From Plutella xylostella (taxonomy: Eukaryota > Arthropoda > Insecta > Lepidoptera > Plutellidae), in contig NC_063998.1 of NCBI RefSeq assembly GCF_932276165.1, positions 4,972,501 through 5,036,500 of the forward strand: a stretch of DNA of 64,000 bases. Direction: 5' to 3'. Shown here piece by piece: positions 32,150 to 43,550 of this stretch. Numbering within the stretch: position 1 is the first letter of the stretch; the number at the start of each line of letters is the position of its first letter. The position numbers and the translations under genes are program-made. The notes under the pieces are model-generated. The model saw only the letters and a list, made by a program, of their open reading frames with translations. It was not told the origin of the DNA and ran no database searches.

Positions 32150-32951
32150 GTTAAAAGGAAATTTAAAAATCTACAAATTCTTTCCTATTATTTTTTTTCG
32201 TTTATGAATCGGTTTAGAAAATATGATGCAATGTTTATGAATGTTTTGACTTGAATAGATTTTTCTTGTAAATTTTAACTTTTTCCGAGGGTAATAACTC
32301 GAAAACGGTTAGGAATTAGAAAAATACATATGGTATAAAAGTTTTAGGTAATTTAAAGAACTCCATTTTATGCTTTGAAAATATTTCTCTGCGATGCACC
32401 ATTTTCAAGATATAAGCGAAAAACCAAAAATTCGTACCTTTACCCCCCTCTCCTCCCCCCCGCTCATCACCTAGGAGTCAGGACTTTTGGTATGTTAACA
32501 ACCTAAGCCCCCTGAACAAGTTTCTGAAGGAATCGCTTAGTTACCTGCTCACGCACTCTACACCTCATTTTGGGTCATTTATTGACTGGACTAAACGTTT
32601 AAATACCTACCGTCAATGCGCCAAAGCCGTACTTAGATATTCCTTGAACAAGACACTGAAGAAGAGATGCTCAATTATTATTCTTAGTAATAAATATTGC
32701 ATCTGTGAAAACGATTGTTTGGTAGGCTTTTGAACAACTTTTTTATTTCAGCATGGATTTTTTTTATGCTTACTACTATTCTTTTTCCAACGTTTTATTT
32801 ATGTCGTTGACTTTAAAAGCATATTCGATCACACGAGATGACAAAGCGAATATTTTGACATTTCACGAAAGCGTCTGACGTTTGACGTTGACATTTTGTT
32901 TGGTTGAAAAATTGCTTCTCACTGTGCTATTTTTCAGAATTTTGTATAAAA
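32150..32951. other. Spacer and Rpt3 upstream region
   Basis: AT-rich with a C-run near 32444-32460. The roughly 150 bases before the Rpt3 ATG at 32952 are the likely promoter and 5' UTR, with no TATA box in the expected place, as is common for housekeeping genes. Confidence 0.35.
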
Positions 32952-35900
32952 ATGGAAGAAATTGGTATTATCTTGCCGGAAAAGGTGAATATTAAGTTTA
33001 ATTAATAACAGATTTAGTTTGAAATGTACCTCTGGTGTTATTGTTTACGTAATAATCGATTTTAACTGTTCCAGGACGATCCGATCGTAGATGCAAAATG
33101 CATAGCTTTTACTGGCCCCCAAACATTCGATGACTTGGAGTCTGAGGACCTGTACACAAAATACAAGGTTTGTTTGCTTTGATAACTTTTTGTAAACCAT
33201 AACAAATACAAAGAGCTTCAAAATTAAGTTAATAACCTTAACAAAAAAATATGTTTGCTAATGATTTCTCTTTGTCTTTTAAATTTACAGAAGCTACAGC
33301 GTATGTTAGAATTCTTAGAAGTTCAAGAAGAGTATATAAAAGATGAACAAAGGAACCTGAAGAAGGAATACCTCCATGCACAGGAAGAAGTCAAAAGGAT
33401 CCAGTCGGTGCCACTAGTCATCGGACAGTTCTTAGAAGCTGTTGACCAGAACACCGGCATAGGTATTATATTACTACACATTATTTTCACTTAAAATTAG
33501 ATCCTTTTTAGAATGCCCTAACATATTGTGTTTAGTGGGGTGTGGTCTTTTTCATAGATACAATGTTAGTAAATGCTTACATGCAAGATTGCAGCTTAAT
33601 ATAAAATCTTATTAATCTTATAAACCCTTAGTAAGTAAACAGACATTACTTTAGCATTAGTGCAAGGCAGCATTTTTATTCATGTCTAATTACACATAGT
33701 AGTTAATCAAGTTTATAAATTTGATAATATTTTTTAACTTCTATGATTAATTTGATTGCAGTGGGCAGCACAACGGGATCCAACTACTATGTCAGGATTC
33801 TGTCAACAATTGACAGGGAGCTGCTTAAACCCTCAGCATCTGTAGCTCTTCACAAACACTCCAATGCCCTTGTGGATGTGCTGCCTCCGGAGGCTGACAG
33901 CTCCATCTCTATGCTGCAAGCTGGTAAGATCATTAAGTTTCTTGTATCAATGTCATGTTAGATAATTTTATGCAGTTTATAGATTTCATGTTAAACTATC
34001 AATTCATATTGAAACCTATCAATTCATAAAGACTTCATAGTGAAAATACAAATTCTAGTTCTTTCTAACTATATAAAAACCTATCTATAAAAAAATATCT
34101 AATACCAAAGAATTTATTAATAAACGCCAAAAAAAATATATATATAAAATGCCTCTGTAAATTTCTAGACGAGAAGCCCGATGTGCAATACTCAGACATC
34201 GGAGGCATGGACACGCAGAAGCAGGAGATCCGCGAGGCGGTGGAGCTGCCCCTGACCCATGTGGAGTTGTACAGACAGATTGGTATCGAACCACCGCGGG
34301 GAGTGCTCATGTACGGACCCCCCGGATGCGGCAAGACCATGCTGGCTAAGGCTGTTGCCCATCATACTACAGGTTTGTACTCTTTATAATGTGCATCACT
34401 GTTGTAATTAACTGACTGAAAGACAATTTAATGTGAAGCTTATTATGTAGTCTGAGCCTATCTGAAACCTAGTTAAACCTAGTTAAACATTGTGAGATAT
34501 GGCGTTTCGACTTTCTCCGTGTTCGGCATCATAAGGGTCACAGTGACAGTTAAATAAAGTCCATTTTTCTCTCCACCTTTAGTTTGCAATGTGCGGGTGC
34601 CTATATAAATAGAGTGAGTCGCCCGCGCGCCTCAGTTGGTTTTTGATTTTTGAAGTGAACACTTCGGCAAAATGGCTCAATGTAGCCACGGTTCTCGTCG
34701 GCTTCGCTCCGAACGGGGAAAAATATAATATTGAATTTGCGGAGTCCTCACTGCCGGGAGCAGCGTGATGCGGACCAGGCGGCGCGGGGCGCGGCCACCG
34801 CGACACGTGGCGTCGGGGAGCGAGGCCTGCCGGCTGCTGCGCACGCAGCCATTGCTGAGGATTTCGCAACGACGGTTTGAGCTGATAAGCCGTGAGTAAA
34901 ATGCTATTAATTACTGCTTTTAAAAGCTCAGCCACTGGTCATAATGCTCCGGCGCTTGGGATTTTTATCCCACGCAGTAGGGTCCGATTCAATAGTAGTA
35001 GTGATGATTGATCACATATTCCGGTCCTACTAGTGGCGCTTGAGCTAGATACTTACATTAATGACCGCTTTAAGTAAAGCATAATGTTTATTTTATACAG
35101 GAAAAAATTATAAAAATATAGGTATTTTTCTACCCTCAATTTCTAATATTTTAGAAAACAGTTGATAAAGACTTTGCTATTACAATAATGCACTTTATTA
35201 TAGCTTATGTAAGGCTTTACAAACAGGAGCTTTCCAGGACCGTCATAGGATTTTTTACAGGAAGCACGTGGCTCCGAGTTTCAGTATGTTGGGACATTGT
35301 GGCATGTGCGGTGAGTAATGTGATCGCGCCGGTACCTACCCGCTGAAGGGTAGGCAGGCCGATTCGGTGAAATTGAAGTTTCGTGTAACCTGCACTCGGC
35401 CCTGTGCTCCCGCGCTGGCCGCCGTCTCGTGCCACCTGCATCGCAGCGTACACCCGGCCCTGCGCTCCTGCCCTGGCCACCGGTTTGTGCCACCTGCATC
35501 GCAGCATACACCCGGCCCTGTGCTCCTGCGCTGGCCGCCGTCTCTTGCCACCTGCATCGCAGCGTACACCCGGTCCTGGCCCCGGCCACCGGTTTTTACT
35601 ACCTGCACCGCTGCATAGACCCAGCCATGCGCTCCTGCCCTGGCGGCTGTACACCCGGTCCTGGCCCTGCCCACCGGTTTGTGCTACCTGCATCGCTGCA
35701 TAGACCCAGCCATGCACTCCTGCCCTGGCGGCTGTGTTGTCCCACCTGCATCGCTGCGCACACCTGGCACTCCTGTTCTGGTTGCCAGATCCAAACGCCC
35801 CTGTCTGGGAAGAGATTTTATGCTCAGCGGAACCGCCTGCACTATTGCTAGCACGGTCATCATCATCATCATCAGCCATCATTGTTAGTGACTTCTTTAG

Positions 35901-38900
35901 AAGGTATCGTGCGCTATTCATCAGTGATTATGGCATATGCGGACGAACGTTTACTGCCAAGGTTGGTCATGTTAGCCATACAAGGGCACACCAACGAAGC
36001 CTGAGTACCCACCTGCAGTCGCCGTAGCCGCATCGGCATGGATGACGACAAATCGGGTAACGTGCACCGCTTCTACAAGTGTTATAGCACTTCAATTTGA
36101 TGCCTCCGCTGAGGTAGGGTATTCTGTTAAAGCAGCTTTCTTCTGAACTGCCCAAAGTGACCTGTAGACTGGTCCTGGGGATAGTTGTGCAAGAATTTTT
36201 TATTTTTATTTCGATGTCTGCTGAAGAAACTGTCTAATGCAGTTTTGTTCTAAACTGCCTAAAGATCATTGGACTGCTCATGGGAATGGCGACGCACGGT
36301 AAGTACAGAAGCGTTACTCTAAACTGATGAGAAACGAACGAACGAGAGCTGTCGTGCAATCGGCACGTTTAATACATACAAACAGATAGCTCGCGCTGCA
36401 GTGCACTGAAAGTTCGTTTTTCGTCATATAAAGTGACCCCCCAGACACTATCTTTAAGTGTCATGACACATCGGCAGATTCCAGCTTTGAGTCTTTTCTT
36501 TTCTCGGCTGTGAGCAAAGTGAATCCTACCGGCGAGTGTTCAACCTGAAAGCACTGAGCTAATTCCTGATTTCGTGAAAGTCGCTATTGCTTTACCATAC
36601 CGCTTCACAAGTTACCGAATTTATTATGATTCTACTGTCGGGTGATCATGATCAGAGTGTCATCGCGGTTTCTGAGTGACACCATATTAGCTGTCTTCCT
36701 TATGTCCCAGTGGATTGTGAGTGTGTGTCCGAGCTCTTTGTTGAAAAATGCGTGAACCTCCTACGCAGCAGCTGTCTACTAGTTGTGTATCGAATAAATC
36801 GAGTAACGGTGCTCTTGCACGAGACGACTACCTTTTGGTAAAATTATAATTTCCACTATTCTGGGAACATGCATATACCTACTGTGTACTGTGTATCACA
36901 TCACGTGTAGCCGTAGCCCAACTCAATTTATTGGGCTAGATAATAAACAATGGCAGTCGTCATTAAATTTCTATGAATTTCGAAGGTCATCATTTGGAGC
37001 ACAATTCAAAGAGTGCAAGTACCTATTCTTGCCTAAACGGCTTCTCTAATGAAAATGTATTTTTAATTCGATTCTGGGTCAAACGTTTCATAACAATTTT
37101 TCAACACTGTATCTGTTGAAACTACTTAGACTGACTGGTTAAGATGCAGACGTGCTGTTTTCACAATTCCATTTTGGTTAAGTTTTGTGACGACCGAATG
37201 GCGTAGTGGTTAGTGACCCTGACTACTGAGCCGAAGGTCCCGGGTTCGATTCCCGGCGGTCTTGGATGTGCCCGTAAAATGGCAATAGGCCCGCCCCCTA
37301 CATTGGGACTAACATAACACTCTGGCGAAAAGTGGGTGCAGCAATGCACCTCTGCCTACCCCGCAAGGGAGTACATTAGTACAAGGCGTGAGAGAACTGC
37401 AATACCAGGTCGCTGAAGTAGGTAACCTTCCTTAGCTGCCTTCTTAGGTATAGCTAACTACCTAAGTTTACCTATAGATAGCCGCAAGCTATCTGCTGTT
37501 GGCGAACTGTCAATTAAAAGTCTGATTGATAAGTCAGGCTCGAGGTGGCTCGTCCAACTGTCCATGTTCCCGCCACCATGATTGTTGCTTCCACAGATTA
37601 GAGAGTCTATCTATGTTGGCTGTCGTTGCATCAGGTCTGATCAGGTACAACTAACATCTTTACGTACCATCTTTATTTAATCGAGCTATTTTATTTTGTT
37701 TTGTCTTGGTTGACTTAATGGTTTTAAAATCGAACCGACCAGAAAGCTTTGTGTATTCTACTTAACACGCTTCAACATTCATAACCTACAACAATGTAAG
37801 TAGGTACCTACGTACCTTTGAAGTTGCAACAAGGCGAAGCCTAAATTAAGGTTTTGGCCGGGACCTGCCCTTAGTATTGACGAACATACCTAAAGGTGAC
37901 CTTGTTAATGTTTTTCATATGAAGTACTGAACATTTTACTTATCCTGGGGGCATCATTTACTTACGCAGTTAAGACATTTTAGCCGGTTTTCATTTATCA
38001 ACTATTATAATTGTTATTGTTGTGTTAATCAATCTTTATTAATTGATGTCATCTACCAAGGAATGCTGCCAGAGCTCATAATATTCACACATGATGATAC
38101 AGAATGATAGTAGCCAACAAAATCGGTGCAAAGGCTTATAAAATAACTTTCCTTCCTAGTAGGACTGCACAGGAACTCGTTAACCGCCGAGTTAGTTAGA
38201 ATACAAAATTAGACTGTGTGTTACTTGTCAATCTAGAATATGATTATGGTGACCTGCATCATGTTTTGAAAAACTGCATAGGTACTTAGTTATCCGCCAG
38301 TGTCACAGCCTTCATCTAATCTTTTCCAGTAGCTGATGAGGCTGTGATATTTAGTAAAATTATCTTCCCTTCAAGCACCACTCATCGTTCCAAGGACTAG
38401 ATGCCGCGCCAGGTGTTGCAGGCCGTGTCGTCGTACGGGGCTGACTGAGCAGGTCCACGAGGCTCCAGGGTCGGCTGCTGCATTTCTGAGGTCAGTCCAG
38501 AATTACATACCCTAGTCAGCATGTGCTGGCCTGAGCCCCAGCGGCCTGGATCGATATTCTACATTTTACAGCTTTTAAATATTGTTGCAAAGTATTTCAC
38601 TGGTTCCATCCATTCGGCTAGTGTATGTTAAAAATATTGCCTTTACAAATAACAAGATTTTGATTAATAATTACATACTTATAAGTATTGCTTTCGAAGA
38701 GGCACTGTGTGTATCCATATGTATAATACCTACCTATATGTATAGGTACATACCTTCCATAACTTTCTGACAAGTCACGAATAATAAGGAAGTACTTAAG
38801 TCTTATTTATACTTATACCTTTCTTTTTAGTATATCTACTACCTAGAAATCTATGCATTATAAATTTATAGATTCAAATATTTATCTACTGATATACTCA

Positions 38901-41398
38901 TCAGTAGCTTATGGGTCACAGTTGGTTTTCTCTCCACCATGCGATAATAAACACATCTCACAATGTTTAACTAGGTTTCAGATAGGCTCAGACTACATAA
39001 TAGACGCATTTTTCCTGAAATAAAAATGACATATTATGTATCTAGCCTATCTGAAACCTAGTCATTTCTGCATGGTGATATTACAACTGAGGCGCGCGGG
39101 CGACTCACTCTATTTATATAGGCACCCGCACCTTGCAAACTAAAGGTGGAGAGAAAAATGGACTTTATTTAACTGTCACTGTGACCCTTATGATGCCGAA
39201 CACGGAGAAAGTCGAAACGCCATATCTCACAATGTTTAACTAGGTTTAACTAGGTTTCAGATAGGCTAGATACATATGTCATTTTTATTTCAGGAAAAAT
39301 GCGTCTATTATTTATTCCTTTAAAGAACTTGTATGACAATGCTCTAAAAACATTTATCATATTTATCATAATTAAGTAACCATGGTCACATTAATATTTT
39401 AATCAATTTAAATATTTATTTGTGTCAAAAAGTTGTTTAGAACGATGACCATTCAAAAGTACCAATAGTATGATACAAAATGTCACTAACTTTTACCTGC
39501 ACCAAATCCCCTAAATGCTATTACATAAATCCTTCCACCACCTAACGCACACTTCCCCGCAGCGGCGTTCATCCGCGTGGTGGGGTCGGAGTTCGTGCAG
39601 AAGTACCTGGGCGAGGGCCCGCGCATGGTGCGCGACGTGTTCCGCCTCGCCAAGGAGAACAGCCCCGCCATCATCTTCATCGACGAGATCGACGCCATCG
39701 CCACTAAGAGGTATGGAATATGTTAAAATTGTGGGTAGTAGAATGTAATTTATATGTCATTATTTATAATAGTGCGAGGCCTCTCCCGTGGAGCGCCTAT
39801 TAGCCGTAGACGATTGCTACATAATGATGACAATTGTTGCTAATGCTATTCCGGCATATTTAGCAGCAGCCTATGCATTGATCCACCGTGGATGACTCAT
39901 CCACAGTGTCAACTTCCTACATACGCACTATTACACACCTAATTTCATCAAAATCGGTTCTGGCGTTAAGGCTCAAGCAGTAACTATCTACCAATGCCAC
40001 TTCACAAGACATAAACTACAATAAACTCTCTCCTTACAGATTCGACGCGCAAACGGGCGCGGACCGCGAGGTGCAGCGCATCCTGCTCGAGCTGCTGAAC
40101 CAGATGGACGGCTTCGACCAGACCACCAACGTGAAGGTGATCATGGCCACCAACCGCGCCGACACGCTGGACCCCGCGCTGCTGCGCCCCGGCCGCCTGG
40201 ACAGGAAGATCGAGTTCCCGCTGCCTGACAGGTGAGGTGACGCTGCTTGTCTTGAGAAATATCCGGAGGGTTACTCTATACTGATGAAAAACAAACGAAC
40301 GAGAGCTGCTGTCGTGCAATAGGCACGTTTAATAGATAGCTAAAGAATTTTTTTCGTCATATAGAGTGACCCCCCTTGTGTTCTCCAATAGCGGTGGCGT
40401 CCGGAGACGGACGTAATAAAGCGGTAAACAAAATAACTGATGCCGCCGTTTCATGTTGCGGTGTCCAATATTTATTTTTACACATAATGCATATTTACAT
40501 GTATCCACCTGCCTAAGACCGTCCGTTGTGACCATCATATAGCGTCTATTCAGAAAAATCTCTCAACGCGAAGCGCAATTTCCAGACGAAATCAAAAACT
40601 TACCAATCCCTTAATTCGCAGGCGTCAAAAGCGTCTGATCTTCTCGACGATCACGGCCAAGATGAACCTGTCGGAGGAGGTGGACCTGGAGGAGTTCGTG
40701 GCGCGGCCGGACCGCGTGTCGGGGGCGGACATCAACGCCATCTGCCAGGAGGCCGGCATGCAGGCCGTGCGGGAGAACAGGTGTGTTTTGTGTATATAAA
40801 TGTATAAAAATTAAGCTGTGGCATTGAAAAATCACTTTCAATACCACAGCTTCATTTTAAAGCATAGCAATTTATGTCGTATTTCTGTAAAATTAGGGTT
40901 GAATGTGCACGAGTAAAAATTAAAATCCCTTGCCATGCCGTCCCGGTCTGCGTAGGCCATTATGCTCTCGCCATTATTAGTACCGTTTTTAAAAATAATG
41001 GATATTTTTAACCGTGGATTATATGGCGCGTTTATCCCTGCTGGATTCCTTCATCCCTGTAATATACCTTTTGAGTGTAAGTGGAGATGACAGAACTGTT
41101 AAGCCCAGTTTCCACCAAAGTGGAGAGGAGAGATGTCTCATTTTTCTTCGCTTAATCCATTTCCAACGAAGAAGCTAAGCGGAGAGGAAATGTGTAAATA
41201 ACGAAATCTGATTGGTTATTCAAAACACATATCCTCTCGTCTCCACTCCTCTCCGCTTTGGTGGAAAGCGGGCCTTATTAAGTGTCAGTACTTATATTTT
41301 TATTTTAATCCAGGTACATCGTTTTGCCGAAAGACTTCGAAAAGGGATACAAAAACAACATCAAGAAGGATGAAAGCGAATATGAATTCTACAAATAA
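32952..41398 (+). CDS. Rpt3: 26S proteasome regulatory subunit 6B (Rpt3/PSMC4), AAA ATPase
   Basis: Nine exons: 32952-32984, 33075-33167, 33291-33462, 33762-33923, 34169-34372, 39563-39710, 40040-40231, 40622-40780 and 41314-41398, giving 415 residues (human PSMC4 is 418). It is one of six ATPases of the 19S base that unfold substrates and open the 20S gate. Visible are an N-terminal coiled coil (about 42-82), Walker A GPPGCGKT at 203-210, pore loop KYLG at 235-238, Walker B IIFIDE at 258-263, sensor N309 and arginine fingers R320/R323 (LLRPGRLDR). The C-terminus FYK is an HbYX motif that docks into the 20S alpha ring. All junctions are GT..AG and preserve the frame. Intron 5 (34373-39562) is very long and holds a large inverted-repeat element; introns 7 and 8 hold MITEs. 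AATAAA follows at 41455. Confidence 0.96.
34455..34638 (+). repeat. Left arm of a 184-bp inverted repeat with promoter-like sequence
   Basis: It starts AGCCTATCTGAAACCTAG and ends GCGCGCCTCAGTTG. It contains CCTATATAAATAG (TATA at about 34603) and TCAGTTG at 34632-34638, about 30 bases on, the arthropod initiator TCAGT at the right distance. It is nearly identical to the reverse complement of 39084-39267 (one mismatch noticed). It begins 83 bases after the exon 5 splice donor of Rpt3. Confidence 0.75.
35398..35770. repeat. Degenerate minisatellite, about 58-base unit
   Basis: About six GC-rich units with a period of 58 (starts at about 35401, 35459 and 35517, then less regular). The shared core is CCACCTGCATCGCAGCGTAC followed by ACCCGG. 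Because 58 is not a multiple of three, open frames through it on both strands are a by-product of composition, not genes. Confidence 0.7.
35918..36022 (+). pseudogene. C2H2 zinc-finger fragment, probable LINE relic
   Basis: The translation includes GICGRTFTAKVGHVSHTRAHQR, close to the single C2H2-like finger found at the end of some LINE proteins (CGRxF...GxxSHxRxH). The first cysteine is missing and nothing else of the protein is recognisable. It lies inside Rpt3 intron 5. Confidence 0.4.
36313..36438. mobile_element. MITE with GTTACTCT...AGTGAC ends, in Rpt3 intron 5
   Basis: GTTACTCTAAACTGATGAGA on the left pairs imperfectly with TTTTTCGTCATATAAAGTGAC on the right. It shares the block GAACGAGAGCTGTCGTGCAA with the copy in intron 7 (40268-40373). 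Confidence 0.6.
37189..37388 (+). mobile_element. tRNA-derived SINE (short form), Rpt3 intron 5
   Basis: The A box TGGCGTAGTGGTTAGTG and B box GGGTTCGATTCCC define a pol III promoter. The body has CCCGCCCCCTACATTGGGAC and ends AGTACATTAGTACAAGGCG. It matches the minus-strand SINE at 60073-60315 but lacks about 40 bases found there after the tRNA-like part. Confidence 0.8.
37390..38950. other. Interior of Rpt3 intron 5, unassigned
   Basis: No coding domain recognised. A GC-richer patch at about 38400-38560 might be an old transposon fragment. This lies inside the pair of promoter-like arms. Confidence 0.3.
38957..39310. repeat. Nested fold-back repeats around the right arm in Rpt3 intron 5
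   Basis: GGTTTCAGATAGGCT and its complement AGCCTATCTGAAACC occur several times here (about 38973, 39045 and 39253). ATAGACGCATTTTTCCTGAA at about 39001 recurs in inverse orientation near 39288-39307. This is a compound palindrome built from the outer part of the 184-bp arm. Confidence 0.6.
39084..39267 (-). repeat. Right arm of the 184-bp inverted repeat with promoter-like sequence
   Basis: It is the near-perfect reverse complement of 34455-34638, with the same TATA box and TCAGTTG initiator on the minus strand, so its putative start site faces left toward the other arm. The homology stops exactly at the initiator (39084). Confidence 0.75.
40268..40373. mobile_element. MITE in Rpt3 intron 7
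   Basis: GGGTTACTCTATACTGATGA and TTTTCGTCATATAGAGTGAC are inverted ends. The interior shares GCTGTCGTGCAATAGGCACG with the intron 5 copy. It starts 36 bases after the exon 7 donor. Confidence 0.65.
41102..41274. mobile_element. 173-bp MITE with TTA target duplication in Rpt3 intron 8
   Basis: AGCCCAGTTTCCACCAAAG and CTTTGGTGGAAAGCGGGCC are inverted ends, flanked by TTA on each side (41099-41101 and 41275-41277). The core has repeated GGAGAGGA words. It ends 39 bases before exon 9. Confidence 0.7.
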
Positions 41399-41454
41399 TT
41401 TTATCTAGTTTATTATATCTACTTATGTATTGTCTGGAACTAACGTACTTTTTC

Positions 41455-41460
41455 AATAAA
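41455..41460 (+). terminator. Polyadenylation signal of Rpt3
   Basis: AATAAA lies 57 bases after the Rpt3 stop codon. Confidence 0.6.
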
Positions 41461-43550
41461 AGCGCCTAGAAAGTAAATGATATTTATTTTAAACATTACC
41501 TTTATAAGTTAACATAAATGGTTTATTGCAGATAACCTAAAGGGAAGGATCCAGGATTAAAAAAACAAATAGCTTCAAATCTATAATTAATAACAATTCT
41601 TATCAACAAAGTGATATAATTTTACAATATATTTGGCATATACCTTAACTAAGTTCAGTGTCGTAATTAAAGTATGGAATTGATTGGAAAGATTTGTGAT
41701 GTAAATTGTCTATTAAATTTCATTTGATCAAAAAGTTTTAAGTTACACAACATGAGTATGTAAATAAATATCAAGTGCGTAATATTCTAATTAAGTATGT
41801 TCCACTAAATAAGGCACTAACATTACTCTAAAGGCTTTTTGTATTAACTATTCCTAGTGAGAATGTTGATAATGAAAGTACAGAAAAGTTAGTCACTTTA
41901 TGCACATTCAGAATGTAAGTACATTTATAATATTTCGTTATGGAACCAATGCATAAAGATAGCAAAGCACAAATACACTTTTATATTTGTGACAGTTTAG
42001 TGTTGCAATAAAATCAGACATGGTATTTTGATGCATTGAATTTTGCTAATATTCCATATGGTTGGTTGGATTGAATCACAGGTACTTAGTAAAATTGTCA
42101 TTGTAGGCCTTGTCAGCTAGCTAAAACGTTGCACAATCATACGTTGTGACTGGTGTAAAATAACACGAAAGTATAAAAAAACAACACTAACTTACACTTA
42201 TCTTAGTTCATATTACATAAGTAAGTACAATAAAAATAGAAAACATATTTGTCGGAATGTAGTCTAAGGCCTGATTTCGATATTAGGTTCCACATGATAT
42301 TTATTCTTGTGTGGCCAACTAAATTTAATACGCCTTGCAGCCTCCTTGATTAATATTAATCGGTATTTCCATTTCCCCACAAGGTGAAAATTTCACTAAT
42401 TTATTTATATCAGCTGCCATAACATTAGCAACATACGTATATGCAGGCAATAGACCCATAGATAGAAAGATAAACAACTAAGCTAATACTTTAGTAGTGC
42501 AATTTAGTACCTACTTTAAGTACATAAGTTATACATTGAAGCAAATTTAGTAATACTGATGTCACATTGTCAAAAACAACCAATTATTGGGATCTTTGCA
42601 TTTCTGGCAAATACAATAAGTAAATAACTTTTAAGAATTTGTACATACCTGTTATATAATTTTGTAAGGCATATCGGATTAAGTACACTAACGTGCTTTA
42701 CGAACTAATCATCAACTTTTAAGAAACTTTAACAATTTTAAGTACATTTTCCTTTGTACTTTTAAGACACTTTCGAACACATCAGGACGGGTGAAGTTTA
42801 GAAGAGATTAGATTACATCCCACTCTCACATTTATCACTCATTATCTAAGGCATAAGTTACTTATACGTCTACAGTATGTTTACAAAGACTATGGCATAC
42901 ATCTAAGGGTGATACCTCACTAATACCGTTTCTTACAATATTAAATCTGTAAATATCAGCATCGTTTTCTATTTCAAAATATGAATTCTATCAATAGACG
43001 AAGAATTATGCTTCCACACTGGAAAATCTCTAAACTTAGTTTTAGGTACCTATAAAGAAGGAATGTTTGTGTGGAATGAAGAATAGCATATATTAAGTCA
43101 CTGGAATAAATATTTTTTGCATGTTATAATTAGGTATTATTTGCTTACTCGATGGGACATTGCTTATATGATAATATTATAAACAAAATAAACGGTTTAC
43201 TACAGTATATAAAAAATAAACAACTGCAAACTACAGTAAAAAGATTCTTGATCATGATTTTAGAGATTTTGATTAGATATCAAATAATGATTTTGTCAAT
43301 ACAAAGTAAATTTCTAATAAAATATAACTTCTTACATTGTGTAATCTAGACAGATTTTAAATATCTTTTTAGTGATTCAGTAATAATAATTTTTCAGTAT
43401 GTATTGTACGAAATAGATAAGTAATTTTGTAAAAGTGCTCTGTTAGTAATATCCTAGTGATCACTTAAAATTACAAATATGGATAAGGTAAAATCTTCAG
43501 GCTTTCTCCCATACTCGTATTCGTTTCAATCGATACTTCAGCAGTCGGAC
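41461..43550 (-). other. Likely 3' UTR of the PAK gene, or spacer
   Basis: AT-rich with no coding signal. Minus-strand AATAAA signals occur, for example at about 41483-41488, so the PAK transcript could extend across this 2-kb stretch to the tail-to-tail boundary with Rpt3. This is inferred from position only. Confidence 0.35.

Noticed and set aside
35217..35921. Long minus-strand open frame of 234 codons
   Set aside because: It runs through a 58-base GC-rich tandem repeat whose period is not a multiple of three, with open frames on both strands; it has no domain.
37189..37270. Possible tRNA gene
   Set aside because: A and B boxes are present, but the stems are poor and the sequence continues into a SINE body shared with another copy at 60 kb.
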